Translations under genes and position numbers: made by a program
The notes under the pieces: generated by a model
Database searches by the model: none
Told to the model about the DNA's origin: nothing
What the model saw: only the letters and a program-made list of their open reading frames with translations
From: JBBPZA01 sp963728925
GTDB lineage: Bacteria; Actinomycetota; Thermoleophilia; Solirubrobacterales; Solirubrobacteraceae
Reading direction: 5' to 3'
Length of the DNA stretch: 64,000 nucleotides
Assembly (NCBI GenBank): GCA_963728925.1
Contig: CAVSMB010000028.1
Span: forward strand, 168,651-232,650
Shown here: positions 50,300 through 58,758 of the stretch, piece after piece
Layout of the letters: every line of letters begins with the position of its first letter
Position numbering within the stretch: the stretch's first letter is position 1

Positions 50300-51574
50300 A
50301 TGGCAGACGACCACGAGACGGTGTTCACCCTCGAAGCGACCCCCGTGAAGTTCGGTCCGGGGTCGTCGGCCGACGCGGGCTGGGAGCTCAAGCGCCTCGA
50401 CGTCGGGCGGGTGATGCTCGTGACCGACCCGGGCGTCGCCGCGCTCGGCCACCCCGAGCGGATCCAGGGCCTCATCGAGGCCGAGGGCGTCGAGGTGGTG
50501 GTCTACGACCGCAGCCGCGTGGAGCCGACGATCGACTCGTTCCAGGACGCTGCGGACTTCGCGGTCGAGCACGAGGTCGACGGCCTGGTCTCGGTTGGAG
50601 GCGGGTCGTCGATCGACACCGCGAAGGTCGCGAACCTGGTCTCGACCCACCCGGCGCCGGTGATGGACTACGTCAACCCGCCGGTGGGGGAGGGCAAGAA
50701 GCCGCCGACCCCGCTCAGGCCCCATCTCGCGATCCCGACGACCTCGGGGACGGGCTCGGAGGCCACCACCGTCGCGGTGCTCGACATCCCCGATCTCAAG
50801 CTCAAGACCGGCATCTCGCACCGCTACCTGCGTCCGATGCAGGCCATCGTCGATCCCGAGCTGACCGGCTCGCTGCCCGCCGAGGTGACCTCGTCGGCCG
50901 GGCTGGACGTGGTCTGCCACGCGGCCGAGTCGTTTCTCTCCAAGCCTTACGACACGCGGCCGGCGCCGGAGTCGCCGGACGACCGGCCCCCCTACCAGGG
51001 CTCCAACCCCGTCGCCGACGTGTGGTCGGCGAAGGCGCTCGAGTACGGCGGGCGCTACCTGCGCCGCGCGGTGGAGGACTCCACGGACCTCGAGGCGCGC
51101 GGCTTCATGATGCTCGGGGCCACCATGGCCGGCGTCGGCTTCGGGTCAGCGGGCGTGCACATCCCGCACGCGATCGCCTACCCGGTGGCCGGCCTCAAGC
51201 ATGAATACCAGCCGGCCGGCTACCCCGACGACCATCCCTTCGTCCCGCACGGGCACTCGGTGATCGTCAGCGCTCCCGCGGCCTTCCGCTACACCTACGA
51301 GGCGATGCCCGAGCGCCATCACCACGTCGCCGAGCTGCTTGCCGGTGAACCGATAGCCGACCCGGGCCCCGACACGCTGCCCGACGTCCTGCGCCGGCTC
51401 ATGCGCGACGTCGGCGCGCCGAGCGGAGTCGCCGAGCTCGGCTACACCGAGGACGACGTGCCCGAGCTCGTGGAGGGCGCCCGCAAGCAGCAGCGCCTGC
51501 TCGCCATCGCCCCGCGCGAGCCCGGCGACGACGACCTGCGCCACATCATCAACGCGTCCATGCGCAACTGGTAG
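50300..51574 (+). CDS. Hydroxyacid-oxoacid transhydrogenase (Fe-ADH family)
   Basis: A 424-residue group III iron alcohol dehydrogenase, closest in pattern to ADHFE1/HOT, which oxidises 4-hydroxybutyrate to succinic semialdehyde while reducing 2-oxoglutarate to D-2-hydroxyglutarate. NAD-site residues GGGSSID and TTSGTGSEAT are present, with metal ligands in SSAGLDVVCHAAESF and GVHIPHAIAYPVAGLKHEYQ and FVPHGHSVIVSAPAAFRYT. ATG 50300 with TGGAGG nearby. The next gene, a lactonase-type hydrolase, starts 21 bp later, so the two form a unit. Confidence 0.85.
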   Translation: MADDHETVFTLEATPVKFGPGSSADAGWELKRLDVGRVMLVTDPGVAALGHPERIQGLIEAEGVEVVVYDRSRVEPTIDSFQDAADFAVEHEVDGLVSVGGGSSIDTAKVANLVSTHPAPVMDYVNPPVGEGKKPPTPLRPHLAIPTTSGTGSEATTVAVLDIPDLKLKTGISHRYLRPMQAIVDPELTGSLPAEVTSSAGLDVVCHAAESFLSKPYDTRPAPESPDDRPPYQGSNPVADVWSAKALEYGGRYLRRAVEDSTDLEARGFMMLGATMAGVGFGSAGVHIPHAIAYPVAGLKHEYQPAGYPDDHPFVPHGHSVIVSAPAAFRYTYEAMPERHHHVAELLAGEPIADPGPDTLPDVLRRLMRDVGAPSGVAELGYTEDDVPELVEGARKQQRLLAIAPREPGDDDLRHIINASMRNW

Positions 51575-51595
51575 GACGAGGAGAGGAGACCGACC

Positions 51596-52405
51596 ATGGC
51601 CGGCCCCAACGGCGCCGTCAGGCTGCACATGTTCGAGTGCGGCACGCTCAAGTGCCACGTCGAGAACATCAAGATGAACCAGGGGATGGGGGAGGAGTAC
51701 GAGATCCCCGTGCCGTGGTTCGTGATCGAGCACCCGCGGGGGCTGGTGGTGATCGACGGCGGCAACGCGCCGCAGTGCGCGGAGGACCCCGTCGAGCACT
51801 GGGGCGCCACGACCGAGGTCTACTGGCCCGAGATGACGCCCGAGCAGGCGTGCGTGCCGGCGCTGAAGGCCGCCGGCTTCGACCCCGGCGACGTGCGCTA
51901 CATCCTCAACTCCCACCTGCACCTCGACCACACCGGCGCGCTCGCGTCGCTCGACGAGTTCCGCAACGCCGAGGTGATTGCCACCCGGACCGAGTTCGAG
52001 TACGCCCATGCGCCCGACTGGTTCGCCGAGGGCGGCTACATCAAGGCCGATTACGTCAAGCCCGGCGTGCCGTGGGCCCTGCTGGAGGAGACCGAGGACG
52101 GCTACGACGTCTTCGGCGACGGGGCGATCCGCTGCTGGCGCACCCCGGGGCACGCGCCGGGCCACCAGTCCTTCGAGATCCGATTGGCCAACAGCGGGAC
52201 GTTCCTGCTCACCATCGACGCCGCGTACACCATGGACCACTGGGAAGAGAAGGCGCTGCCCGGCTTCCTGGCCTCCGCGGTCGACTCGGTGCGGTCGGTG
52301 AAGAAGATGCACCACATCGCGCGGCGCAGCGACGCGACGGTGGTGACCGGCCACGACCCCGACATGTGGCCGAGCTTCAGGCACAGCCCGGAGGCCTACG
52401 ACTGA
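51596..52405 (+). CDS. Lactonase-type metallo-beta-lactamase-fold hydrolase
   Basis: A 269-residue AHL-lactonase-family protein. The zinc motif is NSHLHLDHTGALAS (HxHxDH), with further ligands in TPGHAPGHQSFEI, TIDAAYTMD and VTGHDPDMW. The family includes AiiA quorum quenchers and AttM/BlcC, a gamma-butyrolactonase. Because the gene directly follows a 4-hydroxybutyrate-type transhydrogenase, hydrolysis of gamma-butyrolactone is at least as likely as N-acyl homoserine lactone hydrolysis. GAGGAGAGG precedes the ATG. It overlaps the M23 gene by one base. Confidence 0.85.
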   Translation: MAGPNGAVRLHMFECGTLKCHVENIKMNQGMGEEYEIPVPWFVIEHPRGLVVIDGGNAPQCAEDPVEHWGATTEVYWPEMTPEQACVPALKAAGFDPGDVRYILNSHLHLDHTGALASLDEFRNAEVIATRTEFEYAHAPDWFAEGGYIKADYVKPGVPWALLEETEDGYDVFGDGAIRCWRTPGHAPGHQSFEIRLANSGTFLLTIDAAYTMDHWEEKALPGFLASAVDSVRSVKKMHHIARRSDATVVTGHDPDMWPSFRHSPEAYD

Positions 52406-53589
52406 TGCGGGCGGTGCGTCCCACGCTGGTCGCGGCTGTCGCCGCCACGCTCGCGGCGGCGTGCAGCGTCGGGCCGGTACCGGCCGCTCGCGCGGCCGAC
52501 CGGTACACGCCCGTGGTCCAGTCGGTTATGTCCAAGCCGCGCTGGTTCAGCGGGGCCGACGGTCGTGTGCACCTCGCCTACGAGCTCGAGCTGACCAACG
52601 GCTTCCCGGTGCCTGTGACCATCAGCTCGGTCACCGTCCGCGATGTCGCTCGCGGCCGGAGGCTCGAGCGGCTGAGCGGCTCGAGGCTCGGCGCGGCGAT
52701 GACGCTGCTGGCGAGCCCCACCGAGCCGGCGACCACGGTCCCGGCCTCCGGGATCGGCGTCGTGTGGTTCGACATCGCCCTGAAGAGCCGTCGCCAGGTG
52801 CCGCGGTTGATCGCGCACACCCTCACCGTGGCCGTGCCGCCCGGGCTGCCGGTTCCCATGAAGATCACCGATACGGGCGGGTTCGGCCAGGTGGACAGGC
52901 GCGCGCCGGTCGTGCTCGGCCCGCCGCTTCGCGGCCCGGGGTGGGTCGCGGTCGGGAGCTGCTGCGACGGCCCGCACCGCCGTTCGATCCAGCCCGTCAA
53001 CGGTCGGCTGTACCTCGGCCAGCGCTTCGCCATCGACTGGAACGGCGTCGACGCGCAGGACCGGTTCGTCGTCGGGGACCCGGACGTCAACGCGAACTGG
53101 ACCTTCTACGGCAAGCCGGTGATCGCCGTCGGCGACGCCAAGGTCGTGGCCGCCGTCGACCGCTTTGGAGATCAGATCCCGAACCACCCGAAGCCCGTGG
53201 GGCTCGACGAGGCCGACGGCAACCACGTGATCCTGTCGCTCGGCGGCGGCCGCTACGCGTTCTACGCCCATCTGAAGCCCGGCAGCGTGCGCGTCGAGCG
53301 GGGCGACCGGGTCCGCCGGGGCGACGTGCTCGCTCGTCTGGGGAACTCGGGCAGCTCGACTGGGCCGCATCTGCACTTCCAGGTCATGAACCGCCCATCG
53401 GCGCTCGCCTCCGACGGGCTGCCGTTCGTGTTCGGCCGCTTTCGCTTCACGGGGCGCACCCCGCCGCTCGACGATGCCCTCGTCGCCATCATCAACGCGG
53501 GGAATCCGGTGCCGGTCGACCGGGGCGGGGCGGGCGCGCGCCGCGACGAGCTGCCGCTGGGCCGCGACGTCGTCGCCTTCAGGCCGTAG
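52405..53589 (+). CDS. Secreted M23 family metallopeptidase
   Basis: A 394-residue exported protein with a signal peptide ending near VPAARAAD (Cys20 in AAACSVGP could also be a lipobox). The first domain (about 40-185) is a beta-sandwich-like region. The LytM/M23 domain is at about 225-345: GNHVILSLGGGRYAFYAHLK, RVERGDRVRRGDVLARLGNS and STGPHLHFQVMN, giving His and HxH residues for zinc. The first His of the usual HxxxD is in a modified context (DEADGNHV). It probably cuts peptidoglycan or is a structural activator. ATG overlaps the lactonase stop. Confidence 0.82.
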   Translation: MRAVRPTLVAAVAATLAAACSVGPVPAARAADRYTPVVQSVMSKPRWFSGADGRVHLAYELELTNGFPVPVTISSVTVRDVARGRRLERLSGSRLGAAMTLLASPTEPATTVPASGIGVVWFDIALKSRRQVPRLIAHTLTVAVPPGLPVPMKITDTGGFGQVDRRAPVVLGPPLRGPGWVAVGSCCDGPHRRSIQPVNGRLYLGQRFAIDWNGVDAQDRFVVGDPDVNANWTFYGKPVIAVGDAKVVAAVDRFGDQIPNHPKPVGLDEADGNHVILSLGGGRYAFYAHLKPGSVRVERGDRVRRGDVLARLGNSGSSTGPHLHFQVMNRPSALASDGLPFVFGRFRFTGRTPPLDDALVAIINAGNPVPVDRGGAGARRDELPLGRDVVAFRP

Positions 53590-53624
53590 ACACCGCCACG
53601 CACGGCGTGCGAGGATCGCGTGCG

Positions 53625-53798
53625 ATGCCCGACGAGCGCCTGCGCGAAGGCAGCAAGGACCCGAACAGGGTGGCGGGCGCGCCGTTCCCGCCGGCACGCG
53701 AGCACCACGACAGCCAGGACCGGCCCGCGCGGCAGGTCCCCACCGCTCCAGGGTCGGACGACGAGGAGCCGCACGAGGAGGACCCCGATGGCCCGTGA
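53625..53798 (+). CDS. Small acidic protein with GAPFPP motif
   Basis: A 57-residue polar protein: PDERLREGSKDPNRVAGAPF, then PPAREHHDSQD and an acidic end (DDEEPHEEDPDGP). It overlaps the start of the next gene by 11 bp. The segment VAGAPFPP resembles VKGAPFPP in the N-terminus of that next protein, so one may derive from the other. No function recognised. Confidence 0.45.
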   Translation: MPDERLREGSKDPNRVAGAPFPPAREHHDSQDRPARQVPTAPGSDDEEPHEEDPDGP

Positions 53799-55254
53799 GC
53801 TTCTGCTGACCGAGGGACGCGCGGAGGCCCTGCAGGTGAAGGGCGCCCCGTTCCCGCCCGTCGATCCCTCGCGCCAGGAGGACGAGCAGCCTCGCCCGCG
53901 CCGCAGGGTGAAGCGAACCCGCCGGCCACGGTTGCTGCGCGAGCCAAGCCGCCCCGCGGACGTCGCAAAGGCGGATGACCCCGACCCGCACGGCAACCCG
54001 GACCCGGTGGTCTTCCACGAGTACGGGCCGGCGGGCGGGCTGACCAAGAGCCTCACCAACGCCGCCGACATGAGCGGCGCCGACACCGAACCCGACGTCG
54101 TGATGCTCTCGGGCAACTGGTACTGCGACGTGTCCAAGGACGGTGGCGCGACGTGGAAGCGCCTCGATCCCACCACCATCTTCCCCGACACGTTCGCCGG
54201 GGGCTTCTGCTGCGATCAGATCGTCACCTACGTGCCGAAGATCGACCGCTTCGTCTGGTTCCTGCAGTACGACGCGGACTCCGCCGGCCAGGGCGCCTTC
54301 CGGATCGCCGTCGCGTCCTCGCAGTCGGTGAAGAACGACCCGACCGTGTGGACCTACTGGGACTTCGTCGCGGGCGACTTCGGCGACGCGACCACGGACA
54401 TGGACTACCCCGACCTGGCGTTCTCGCGGACGTTCCTCTACGTGAGCACCGACGTCTTCAGCAAGGGAGGCCGGCTCGTGCTGCGCATCCCGCTGGAAGA
54501 CCTCGCCAACGGCGGGACGATCGGCTACGGGTACACCGACCCGGCGCTGTCGAAGACCGCGTGGGGCGCGCACCTCGTTCAGCAGACGCGATCCCAGGCC
54601 GTCTGGGTCGGCCACGTGGACAACTCCAAGCTCGAGGTGTTCACCATGCCCGACGCCGGAAACACCTACTCCTCGTTCACCGTGAACGTCGCGACGTGGC
54701 CCAACGGGAGCCACAGCTCCAAGGGACCGGACGGCAACGACTGGCTCACCAAGCTGCGCAGCTTCCCGAACTTCGCCGTCACCGGGGGCGTCGAGCGCGA
54801 CAACGGCCACGTCGTGCTGGCGTGGAGCGCGAGCAAGGGGAAGGGCTCGGCGAACGGCTTCGACTTCCCCAACACGCACGGGCGCGTGGTGGAGCTCGAT
54901 GTCGGCGCCCACACGGTCGTGAGCGAGATGCAGGTATGGAACCCCGACTACGCCTTCGCGTATCCGGCGCTGGCGGTCAACGCGAAGGACGAGGTCGGGA
55001 TCATCCTCGGCTGGGGCGGCGCGACCAACCACGCCAACTGCGCGATGGGCATCATCGGCGACTTCGTCGTCTGGTTCCGCGACGACAGCACGCGGACGGT
55101 GCAGCGCTTCGGCGACTACCTCACGACTCGCCAGGCGCAGCGCAACTCCAGGCTGTACGCCGGCTTCGGCTACTTCGTGACCGAAGTCAGCGGCCAGCCG
55201 AGCCAGTGCACCTACAACCCGATCTACGTCCGCTACGGAAGGGCTTCAGCATGA
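53788..55254 (+). CDS. BNR/sialidase-like beta-propeller protein
   Basis: A 488-residue protein. The N-terminal 70 residues are polar and basic (QPRPRRRVKRTRRPRLLREP), with no signal peptide. The body resembles BNR-repeat propellers: an Asp-box-like SKDGGATWKRLDP, then FCCDQIVTYVPKIDRFVWFL, YPDLAFSRTFLYVSTDVFSK and FGDYLTTRQAQRNSRLYAGF. No complete sialidase catalytic set is recognised. ATG with GAGGAGG upstream. The stop overlaps the ATG of the next gene (ATGA), so the propeller genes are one operon. Confidence 0.65.
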   Translation: MARELLLTEGRAEALQVKGAPFPPVDPSRQEDEQPRPRRRVKRTRRPRLLREPSRPADVAKADDPDPHGNPDPVVFHEYGPAGGLTKSLTNAADMSGADTEPDVVMLSGNWYCDVSKDGGATWKRLDPTTIFPDTFAGGFCCDQIVTYVPKIDRFVWFLQYDADSAGQGAFRIAVASSQSVKNDPTVWTYWDFVAGDFGDATTDMDYPDLAFSRTFLYVSTDVFSKGGRLVLRIPLEDLANGGTIGYGYTDPALSKTAWGAHLVQQTRSQAVWVGHVDNSKLEVFTMPDAGNTYSSFTVNVATWPNGSHSSKGPDGNDWLTKLRSFPNFAVTGGVERDNGHVVLAWSASKGKGSANGFDFPNTHGRVVELDVGAHTVVSEMQVWNPDYAFAYPALAVNAKDEVGIILGWGGATNHANCAMGIIGDFVVWFRDDSTRTVQRFGDYLTTRQAQRNSRLYAGFGYFVTEVSGQPSQCTYNPIYVRYGRASA

Positions 55255-56493
55255 CCCCCAGGCCGTCGCCGACCGGCGGTCGCTCTCGTCCTGATCGCCG
55301 GCCTCTGCGCGCTCGCGCTGCCGGCGGCCGCGTCGGCGGGGTCGGGCGGGGCGGCCTTGCGCGACGTGCTGGTGGTCAGCAACAACTGGGCGGGCACCGC
55401 CGATCTCGTGGATCCGCGGACCTTCGAGCGTCTCACGCGCCTGAACGTGATCCCCGACGCGGACCAGCGGGTGGCGGAGATCAGGACCGACCCGATGCGG
55501 CTCTTCTACTTGAACGGCATTCGCGAGCTGGTCGGCGAAGGGCACGATCAGTACGTCGACGACGGCTTCGTCTCGAGCGACGGGCGCTACGTGTACTTCT
55601 CGCGGCCGAGCTTCGCCGACGTGGTGGCGATCGATCTGAAGTCGCGCGCGATCGCCTGGCGCGTGCCGGTGGACGGGTACCGCGCCGACCACATGGCGCT
55701 GTCGCGCGACGGCCGGCGGCTGCTGGTGTCCGCGTCGACGGCGCGCGTGGTCGACGTCATCGACACCCGGACCGCGAGGATCGTCGGTCGCATCCCGGCG
55801 GGCGACCAGCCCCACGAGAACAACTACTCGCGCGACGGAAGCCTGATCTTCCAAGCGAGCATCGGCACGGTCTACACCGACACCGACGATCCCTCGCAGG
55901 CCGCGACGAAGGGCGAGCGCGTCTTCGAGGTCATCGATGCGAAGACGCTCAAGGTCAAGCGCCGCATCGACATGGGCAAGGAGCTGGCCAAGTACGGCAT
56001 CACCGTGAGCTCGGCGATCCGACCGATGGCGATCTCGCCCGACGAGCGCTACATCTACCTCCAGCTGTCCTTCCTGCACGGCTTCGTCGAGTACGACCTC
56101 AAGGGCGAGCGGCCGCTGCGCATCGCGGTGCTTCCCATCCGCGGCCGGGCGCGCGGCCTGCCGCGGACCGAGTACCTGCTGGACTCGGCCCAGCACGGGC
56201 TCGCGCTCAACCGCCAGGGGACGAAGTTCTGCGTCGCCGGCACGATGTCCGACTACGCAGCGGTCGTCTCGCGCGAGACGCTGCGGCCGCAGAGCATCGT
56301 CAACGTCGGCGCGGGCGGCGTGCCCTACTGGTCGACGACCAGCCGCGACGGGCGCTACTGCTTCGTGTCGGTCGCGCGCAAGGACCGCGTGTCGGTGATC
56401 TCGTTCGCCAGCGGCAAGGAGGTCGCCCGGATACCCGTCGGCCTGCATCCCCAGCGGATGCGCGCCGGCCGCGCGCGGGCCGACCTGCTGTGA
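55251..56493 (+). pseudogene. YncE-like propeller protein with frameshift in the signal peptide
   Basis: The ATG at 55251 overlaps the previous stop and opens MTPRPSPTGG, but the natural signal peptide (VALVLIAGLCALALPAAASA) lies in the +1 frame from about 55278 and continues into a 378-residue propeller of the YncE/YVTN type: DVLVVSNNWAGTADLVDPRT, YFSRPSFADVVAIDLKSRAI, VVDVIDTRTARIVGRIPAGD and FVSVARKDRVSVISFASGKE. One extra base near 55278 explains the break; the corrected length is 413 residues. If the base is real, export fails unless translation starts inside, for example at TTG 55357. Confidence 0.7.
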
Positions 56494-56521
56494 GAGCGGG
56501 GCGGAGGGCCCGTCGAGGAGG

Positions 56522-57400
56522 ATGACGGTGCTGGAGACGGGATCGCACTGGGAGCTTCCGCTCGAGGAGGTCTCCGCTCTCGCCGTCCGGCGCACCGGTC
56601 GGGCTGAAGGCACGCAGCTGATCGCCGTCGGCGACGGGCGCTGGGCGCTGGCCCTCGCCGCGGTCGGCGCGGCCGGGCTGTCTTCCGGGCGGGCCGCAGA
56701 GGTCGACGCCGGACAGGACGCCGATCCGCCCGACTCCGAGTTCGAAGGGGTCGCGAGCGACGCGAGCGGCCGGGTCTTCGTCCTGCACGAGGGCGCGGCT
56801 CGGATCCTCGTCCTCGACGGCGGCCTGCGCGGCGTCGAGCGGGCGATCGACCTGCGCGTCTCGCCCGACGAGCCCGGCTTCGGTCGCGAGTTCAACGACC
56901 CTCGCGAGGCGAACTCGCGCGGCGAGGGGCTGTTGCTGCTGCGCGGCGGCCACGTCCTCGTGGCCAAGCAGCGCAAGCCGGTCCGCCTGATCGAGTTCGG
57001 TCCGCCGGGCGACGGCGCCCACGGCTTCTCTCCCGGTTCGGCGCTGGGACGAGACGAGTCCTTCGAGCTCGCCGGTGACGGCACCGTCGAGATGGACGTC
57101 ATGGCGTCGTGGAAGGTGGATCACGACGACGTGAAGAGCATCAACGACCTGTCCGTCGGCGACGACGGCCGCCTCCATGTCGTCAGCTCGAAGTCCCGGT
57201 CGGTCGCCCGTGTCGAGGCGGACCTCGAGCCGGGCGGTGGCAAGGCCCGCCTCGCCACCTACGAGCTGCCCGACGACCTCTTCCACACCGACGACGACAA
57301 GGCCGAGGGCCTGGTCTTCACGCCCGAGCTGGGCTGGCTCGTCGGACTCGACCTGAAGCGGTCGGCCCCGAACGTGTTCCAGGTCACCGGCGTTCCCTGA
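56522..57400 (+). CDS. Esterase-like/SdiA-regulated-like propeller protein
   Basis: A 292-residue protein without a signal peptide. Patterns include DSEFEGVASDASGRVFVLHE, VLDGGLRGVERAIDLRV, HDDVKSINDLSVGDDGRLHV and DDKAEGLVFTPELGWLVGLD, typical of phytase-like or SdiA-regulated-like propellers that start each section with an EGVA/EGLVF motif. The biochemical role is unknown. ATG with GAGGAGG upstream. It overlaps the convergent TetR gene by 17 bp. Confidence 0.6.
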   Translation: MTVLETGSHWELPLEEVSALAVRRTGRAEGTQLIAVGDGRWALALAAVGAAGLSSGRAAEVDAGQDADPPDSEFEGVASDASGRVFVLHEGAARILVLDGGLRGVERAIDLRVSPDEPGFGREFNDPREANSRGEGLLLLRGGHVLVAKQRKPVRLIEFGPPGDGAHGFSPGSALGRDESFELAGDGTVEMDVMASWKVDHDDVKSINDLSVGDDGRLHVVSSKSRSVARVEADLEPGGGKARLATYELPDDLFHTDDDKAEGLVFTPELGWLVGLDLKRSAPNVFQVTGVP

Positions 57401-58001
57401 GCACCAGCGACTGGCTGGTGGCGGCCGTCCAGCTCTCGAGCTGGTCCAGCGACCAGCCGTAGCTCTCGCGCAGGACGAGACCGAACCGGAAGTCGGAAAC
57501 GGCAGCGAGGGTCTGCACCGCGTCATCGGGATGGACGTCTGGGCCGAGGGCATCGAGCTTCCGGAGCAGATCGACGATCCGGCCGGCGCCCTCGACGTGG
57601 CGCCGGTGCCCCTCGGCGAGCACGGCGGCGAGGTCGGGCTCGGCGGCGGCGCCGGTGACGAGGGCGACGAGGATGTCCCCGCAGTGCTCGAGGATCGACC
57701 TCGTGACGCGTGCCGGCGTCGCCGCCACCTCCTGCGGGTCGTCGGACTCGACGGCGGCGCGAACGATGGCGGCGACGCCGGCCTCCGTGTCGATGAGGTC
57801 GTTCAGTCGTGACACCAGCGCCTGCTTGGAGCCGACGCTGTCGTACACGGTCTGGGGAGACACCCCCGCCGCATGGGCGATGTCGCGCACGCTCGTCCGG
57901 GCGTAGCTGCGTTCGGCGAACAGCCGTCGCGCGGCTCGGAGGATCTCGTCCCTCGTGAGCTGCGCCCGACGTTCCCGCAGGCTCGGCGGGTCCTCAGGCA
58001 T
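57384..58001 (-). CDS. TetR-family transcriptional regulator
   Basis: A 205-residue TetR protein with the N-terminal helix-turn-helix in DEILRAARRLFAERSYARTS then VRDIAHAAGVSPQTVYDSVG and SKQALVSRL. The C-terminal domain has no assigned ligand. It is divergent from the cupin gene across 90 bp that contain a promoter-like element and an inverted repeat, so it probably represses the cupin gene and itself. Confidence 0.87.
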   Translation of the reverse strand: MPEDPPSLRERRAQLTRDEILRAARRLFAERSYARTSVRDIAHAAGVSPQTVYDSVGSKQALVSRLNDLIDTEAGVAAIVRAAVESDDPQEVAATPARVTRSILEHCGDILVALVTGAAAEPDLAAVLAEGHRRHVEGAGRIVDLLRKLDALGPDVHPDDAVQTLAAVSDFRFGLVLRESYGWSLDQLESWTAATSQSLVLRERR

Positions 58002-58019
58002 GGTCTCGCGGCTCCTTAC

Positions 58020-58074
58020 TTGACAGTCGCACCAGTGTATGTAACGTTGTTCGAGTCATTGGACACACATACTA
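58020..58074 (+). promoter_or_regulatory. Promoter and inverted repeat between tetR and cupin
   Basis: TTGACA at 58020-58025 and TAACGT at 58042-58047, 16 bp apart, form a good sigma-70-type promoter toward the cupin gene. GTATGT at 58037-58042, overlapping the -10 box, is repeated inverted as ACATAC at 58067-58072, which could be the TetR operator. Confidence 0.5.
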
Positions 58075-58091
58075 CCGAACAGGAGATGTCG

Positions 58092-58673
58092 ATGCTCACC
58101 ACACCCAAGCCGGACACGAGCACCTGCACCTACCCACACACCATCGACAACGGGGCCGGGGAGCGACTCACCTTCCTTCGGCGGGTCCAGGACTCTGCCG
58201 GCGACCGCCTCGAGGTCGAGAACCTCGTCGAGCCTGGCAGCGGGCCCCCGATGCACGTCCACCACTACCAGGAGGAGGCCCTCACGGTCGAGCAGGGGAA
58301 GATCGGCTATCAGCGACCCGGAGAGCCGCCGCGGTTCGCCGCGCGCGGTGAGACCGTCGTCTTCGGCCCTGGGGAGGCGCACCGGTTCTGGAACCCCGGG
58401 GACGAGGACCTCCGCTGCACGGGCTACATCCGACCGGCCGACAACGTGGAGTACTTCCTGACGGCGATCTACCGGTCGCAGCGGGAGAACGGGAGCGACC
58501 GGCCGGCCCCGTTCGACGCGGCATTCCTCGCGAGGCGCTTTCGCAGCGAGTTCGGCATGACGGAGATTCCCGTGCTGGTACGGCGTTTCGCCTTCCCTGT
58601 GCTGGTGACCGTGGGACGGCTGCTGGGCAAGTACACGAGGTACGCGGACGCGCCGGAGCCGGTCAGGCGGTGA
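58092..58673 (+). CDS. Cupin-domain protein
   Basis: A 193-residue protein with one cupin barrel (about 30-115). The metal-type motifs are PPMHVHHYQEEALTVEQGKI (HxH...E) and a His in FGPGEAHRFWNP. The C-terminal third is a basic helical extension (FLARRFRSEFGMTEIPVLVR; FPVLVTVGRLLGKYTRY), perhaps membrane-associated. ATG 58092 was chosen since AGGAG at 58081-58085 is 6 bp upstream; ATG 58086 is also in frame. Function unknown; probable target of the divergent TetR regulator. Confidence 0.75.
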   Translation: MLTTPKPDTSTCTYPHTIDNGAGERLTFLRRVQDSAGDRLEVENLVEPGSGPPMHVHHYQEEALTVEQGKIGYQRPGEPPRFAARGETVVFGPGEAHRFWNPGDEDLRCTGYIRPADNVEYFLTAIYRSQRENGSDRPAPFDAAFLARRFRSEFGMTEIPVLVRRFAFPVLVTVGRLLGKYTRYADAPEPVRR

Positions 58674-58758
58674 GCGCCGTGTGCGCACTCTCACGGCAGA
58701 AACGGCCGTGATCGGGGTCTATGTGGGTGATGACCCGATCGGCCTTGGAGGCTTTGTC

